From: Mercenaria mercenaria
Lineage: Eukaryota > Mollusca > Bivalvia > Venerida > Veneridae
Reading direction: 5' to 3'
Length of the DNA stretch: 64,000 nt
Assembly (NCBI RefSeq): GCF_021730395.1
Contig: NC_069362.1
Span: forward strand, 38,644,501 to 38,708,500
Shown here: positions 62,088 through 64,000 of the stretch, piece after piece
Layout: the number at the start of each line of letters is the position of its first letter
Position numbering within the stretch: the stretch's first letter is position 1
Notes under the pieces: generated by a model
Database searches by the model: none
The model's input: only the letters and a program-made list of their open reading frames with translations
Told to the model about the DNA's origin: nothing
Program-made: the position numbers and the translations under genes

Positions 62088-62216
62088 AGAACAAGATGTG
62101 ATGAATGTGATGCCTGGCTACACTATGAGTGCCTGTCGAACCATGCAAAGATCGATGTTGATCTTAGTATTTTGACAAAGTCCAAATGGCTCTTTCTGAG
62201 ATGTAGGGAGGAGTAA
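62088..62216 (+). pseudogene. PHD-finger-like fragment
   Basis: The plus strand reads RTRCDECDAWLHYECLSNHA, then about 14 residues, then KSKWLFLRCREE and a stop. C-x2-C, W-x-H-x2-C and W-x3-x-C spacing recalls the second half of a PHD finger, as found both in chromatin proteins and in ORF1 of CR1-like LINEs. One expected cysteine (W-x-C) is absent. It could be a short last exon after the acceptor 'cattttag', or a retrotransposon scrap. Confidence 0.35.
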
Positions 62217-62395
62217 TTTTCCTACACACAAAAGAAGAGTAGGAAACATTAGTGAGTTAATCACTGTCGTTGTTTGAATCATTAATACTTGAACCTTCTG
62301 TTTTTATGTAACATTATTATACGTTTTTAAGCTTTGTTCTAATAGTGACTCCATTTCTATATAAGGGAAATATACACATAGAGGCACATACTAAA

Positions 62396-63313
62396 TTTTA
62401 TCCTCATTGTACCCCCCGACAACAAAGTTGTAAGGGGAGGGGGGGGGTATACTGGTTTCAGGTTGTGTGTCTGTCCGTCCGTCTGTCTGTCTGTCCATCT
62501 GTCCGTAGACACAATCTTGTGCGCACCATCTCTCCTCATCCCCTTTAATTTAATGAAACTTCACACAAGTGATCAGTAACAACAGTAGTTGTGCATGGGG
62601 CATGTTAGGTTCTTTCAGAAAAAAAAATTGCAGAGTTACGTGACTTTGTTTTTTGTTACTATACTATATACATAGACACAATCTTGTGCGCACCATCTCT
62701 CCTCATCCCCTTGACAGAATTTAATGAAACTTCACACAAGTGATCAGTAACAACAGTAGTTGTGCATGGGGCATGTTAGGTTCTTTCAGAATTTTTTTTT
62801 GCAGATTTACGGGACTTTGTTTTTTGTTACTATACTATATACATAGACATAATCTTGTGCACACCATCTCTCCTCATCCCCTTGACAGAATTGAATGAAA
62901 CTTCACACAAGTGATCAGTAACAACAGTAGTTGTGCATGGGGCATGTTAGGTTCTTTCAACAACAAAAATTGCAGAGTTATGGGACTTTGTTTCTTGTTA
63001 ACATGCTATGTACATACAGTCTGCATATGCAATCTTGTGCGCGCCTAATCTTCCGAACCCTTGCACACAATTTAATGAAACTTCACACAAGTGATCAGTA
63101 CAAACCCTAGTTGTGCATGGTGCATGTTACGTTCTTTCAGATAAATATTCTGCATAGTTATGGGACTTTGTTTTTTGTTACTGTACTGTATACATACATT
63201 CTATATACATACAGTCCACATAATTATGCAATCTTGTGTGCATCAAATTGCAATGTACTGTGTCAGTGCATGCGGGGGGTACATTCATCACCTTTAGTGA
63301 TAGCTCTAGTTCC
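62396..63313 (+). repeat. Mollusc tandem-core repeat, about 168-bp unit
   Basis: Opens near 'taccccccgacaacaaagttg' and closes near 'gcggggggtacattcatcacc'. Four units share 'cttcacacaagtgatcagtaac' and 'gttgtgcatggggcatgttaggttc'. A 'gtctgtccgtccgtc' run follows the left end. Confidence 0.65.
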
Positions 63314-63369
63314 ACTTGTAGCAAGATACAAACTGATAGTAGGGGAAACTTGAGCAACAATAGTGTCAA

Positions 63370-64000
63370 TGCATTATTATCGCCCGACGAAAGTCGGAGG
63401 GATATAGTTTTGGCATTGTCCATCCGTCCTTCCACCGTCCGTTCGTCTGTCCGTCCGGAGCCATATCTAGGAAATGGTTAGGAATATTTATATAAAACTT
63501 CATATACATGTTCACCACTTTGACTTTTTTGTGGCATACCAAGTTTCAGTCAGATTGCCCTAGTAACACTAGAGTTATGGCCCTTAGAAGTTTCTAGTGT
63601 TAACTATAAAGGGTACTGTAAATATGGCAATTTCTGCATCATAACTTTTGATATATTTGACCTAGAACTATGAAACTTAAACAAGCTTTAGATCACCATA
63701 ATGTGGTTGTGTACACACAATTTCGTTCAGATTTATTTTGTAAGTTCAGAGTAATTGCCCTTTATTTGTATAAAAATCCACATATTTGTACATAACAAAC
63801 TTACCATTTGGTAGAATTTCATTGAATTTCTTTCATTCTTTTCCATGAACATTTATTGTAAACATGTGAAGTTGTATCCCCATACCTGGTCACCCCCTTA
63901 CCTTGATCACCCCTCGCCCCCCCCCCCACCCCCCCAAAAAAAATAAATTATTCCTTATTTTAGATTTTTTCAAACAAACGTCATATACATGTTCACCACT
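63370..64000 (+). repeat. Start of a 'cgcccgacgaaagtcgg' mollusc repeat
   Basis: Opens with the hairpin 'cccgacgaaagtcggagggatat', then a 'gtccgtccg' run, then units with 'catatacatgttcaccac' that recur at 63500 and 63980. It runs off the window. Confidence 0.55.

Overview
This is nuclear DNA from a multicellular animal, most likely a bivalve mollusc of the venerid clam type (inference). The signs are AT-rich sequence, large introns with GT/AG borders, dense repeats, and several repeat families known from bivalve genomes: copies rich in 'gaccttgacctt', copies ending in 'gacggacgga', and a palindromic element of about 220 bp present five times. No bacterial-type operon is present.

The host content is one small gene family, all on the minus strand. 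Gene A (57077 down to at least 49773) and gene B (37885 down to at least 31766) are paralogues with the same plan: a tiny exon 1 encoding a signal peptide (phase 1 donor), a very large exon 2 encoding a cysteine-free Ser/Thr-rich mucin-like stalk plus one membrane helix introduced by GGKAAIGI (phase 2 donor), and a short exon 3 encoding a cytoplasmic tail with a shared Y-x-P-W-[KR]-[FY] motif (phase 0 end). Exons 1 and 3 were found here by reading splice sites. A third member, pseudogene C (about 15215 to 11100), has a decayed stalk and the same SSxGKAAxGI anchor motif, now separated by a 3.7 kb foldback transposon with a 9-bp target duplication. A possible last tail exon lies at 4556-4669. 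The final exons of A and B were not identified.

The rest is mobile DNA. From 1 to 11 kb there are mollusc interspersed repeats (some resembling non-autonomous Helentrons), a pogo-like element and small MITEs. From 11 to 22.6 kb three foldback-type elements lie almost end to end, each with inverted arms built of its own tandem motif. From 22.7 to 31.7 kb there are two Helentron-like repeats, one holding a Mutator-like MITE with an internal tRNA-Thr-like unit, then palindromes and small repeats up to the edge of gene B exon 3. From 38.6 to 44.7 kb lie a MITE, a fourth foldback element interrupted by a solo LTR, a LINE-like remnant and another MITE. From 45 to 49 kb there are mini- and microsatellites. 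Gene A follows, and beyond it come nested palindromes, a PHD-like fragment and more tandem-core repeats.

Together the window looks like a tandem cluster of mucin-like type I membrane protein genes being expanded by duplication and broken up by transposons. The proteins would sit at the cell surface as glycosylated stalks with a short, possibly signalling, tail. No function beyond that can be read from sequence alone.
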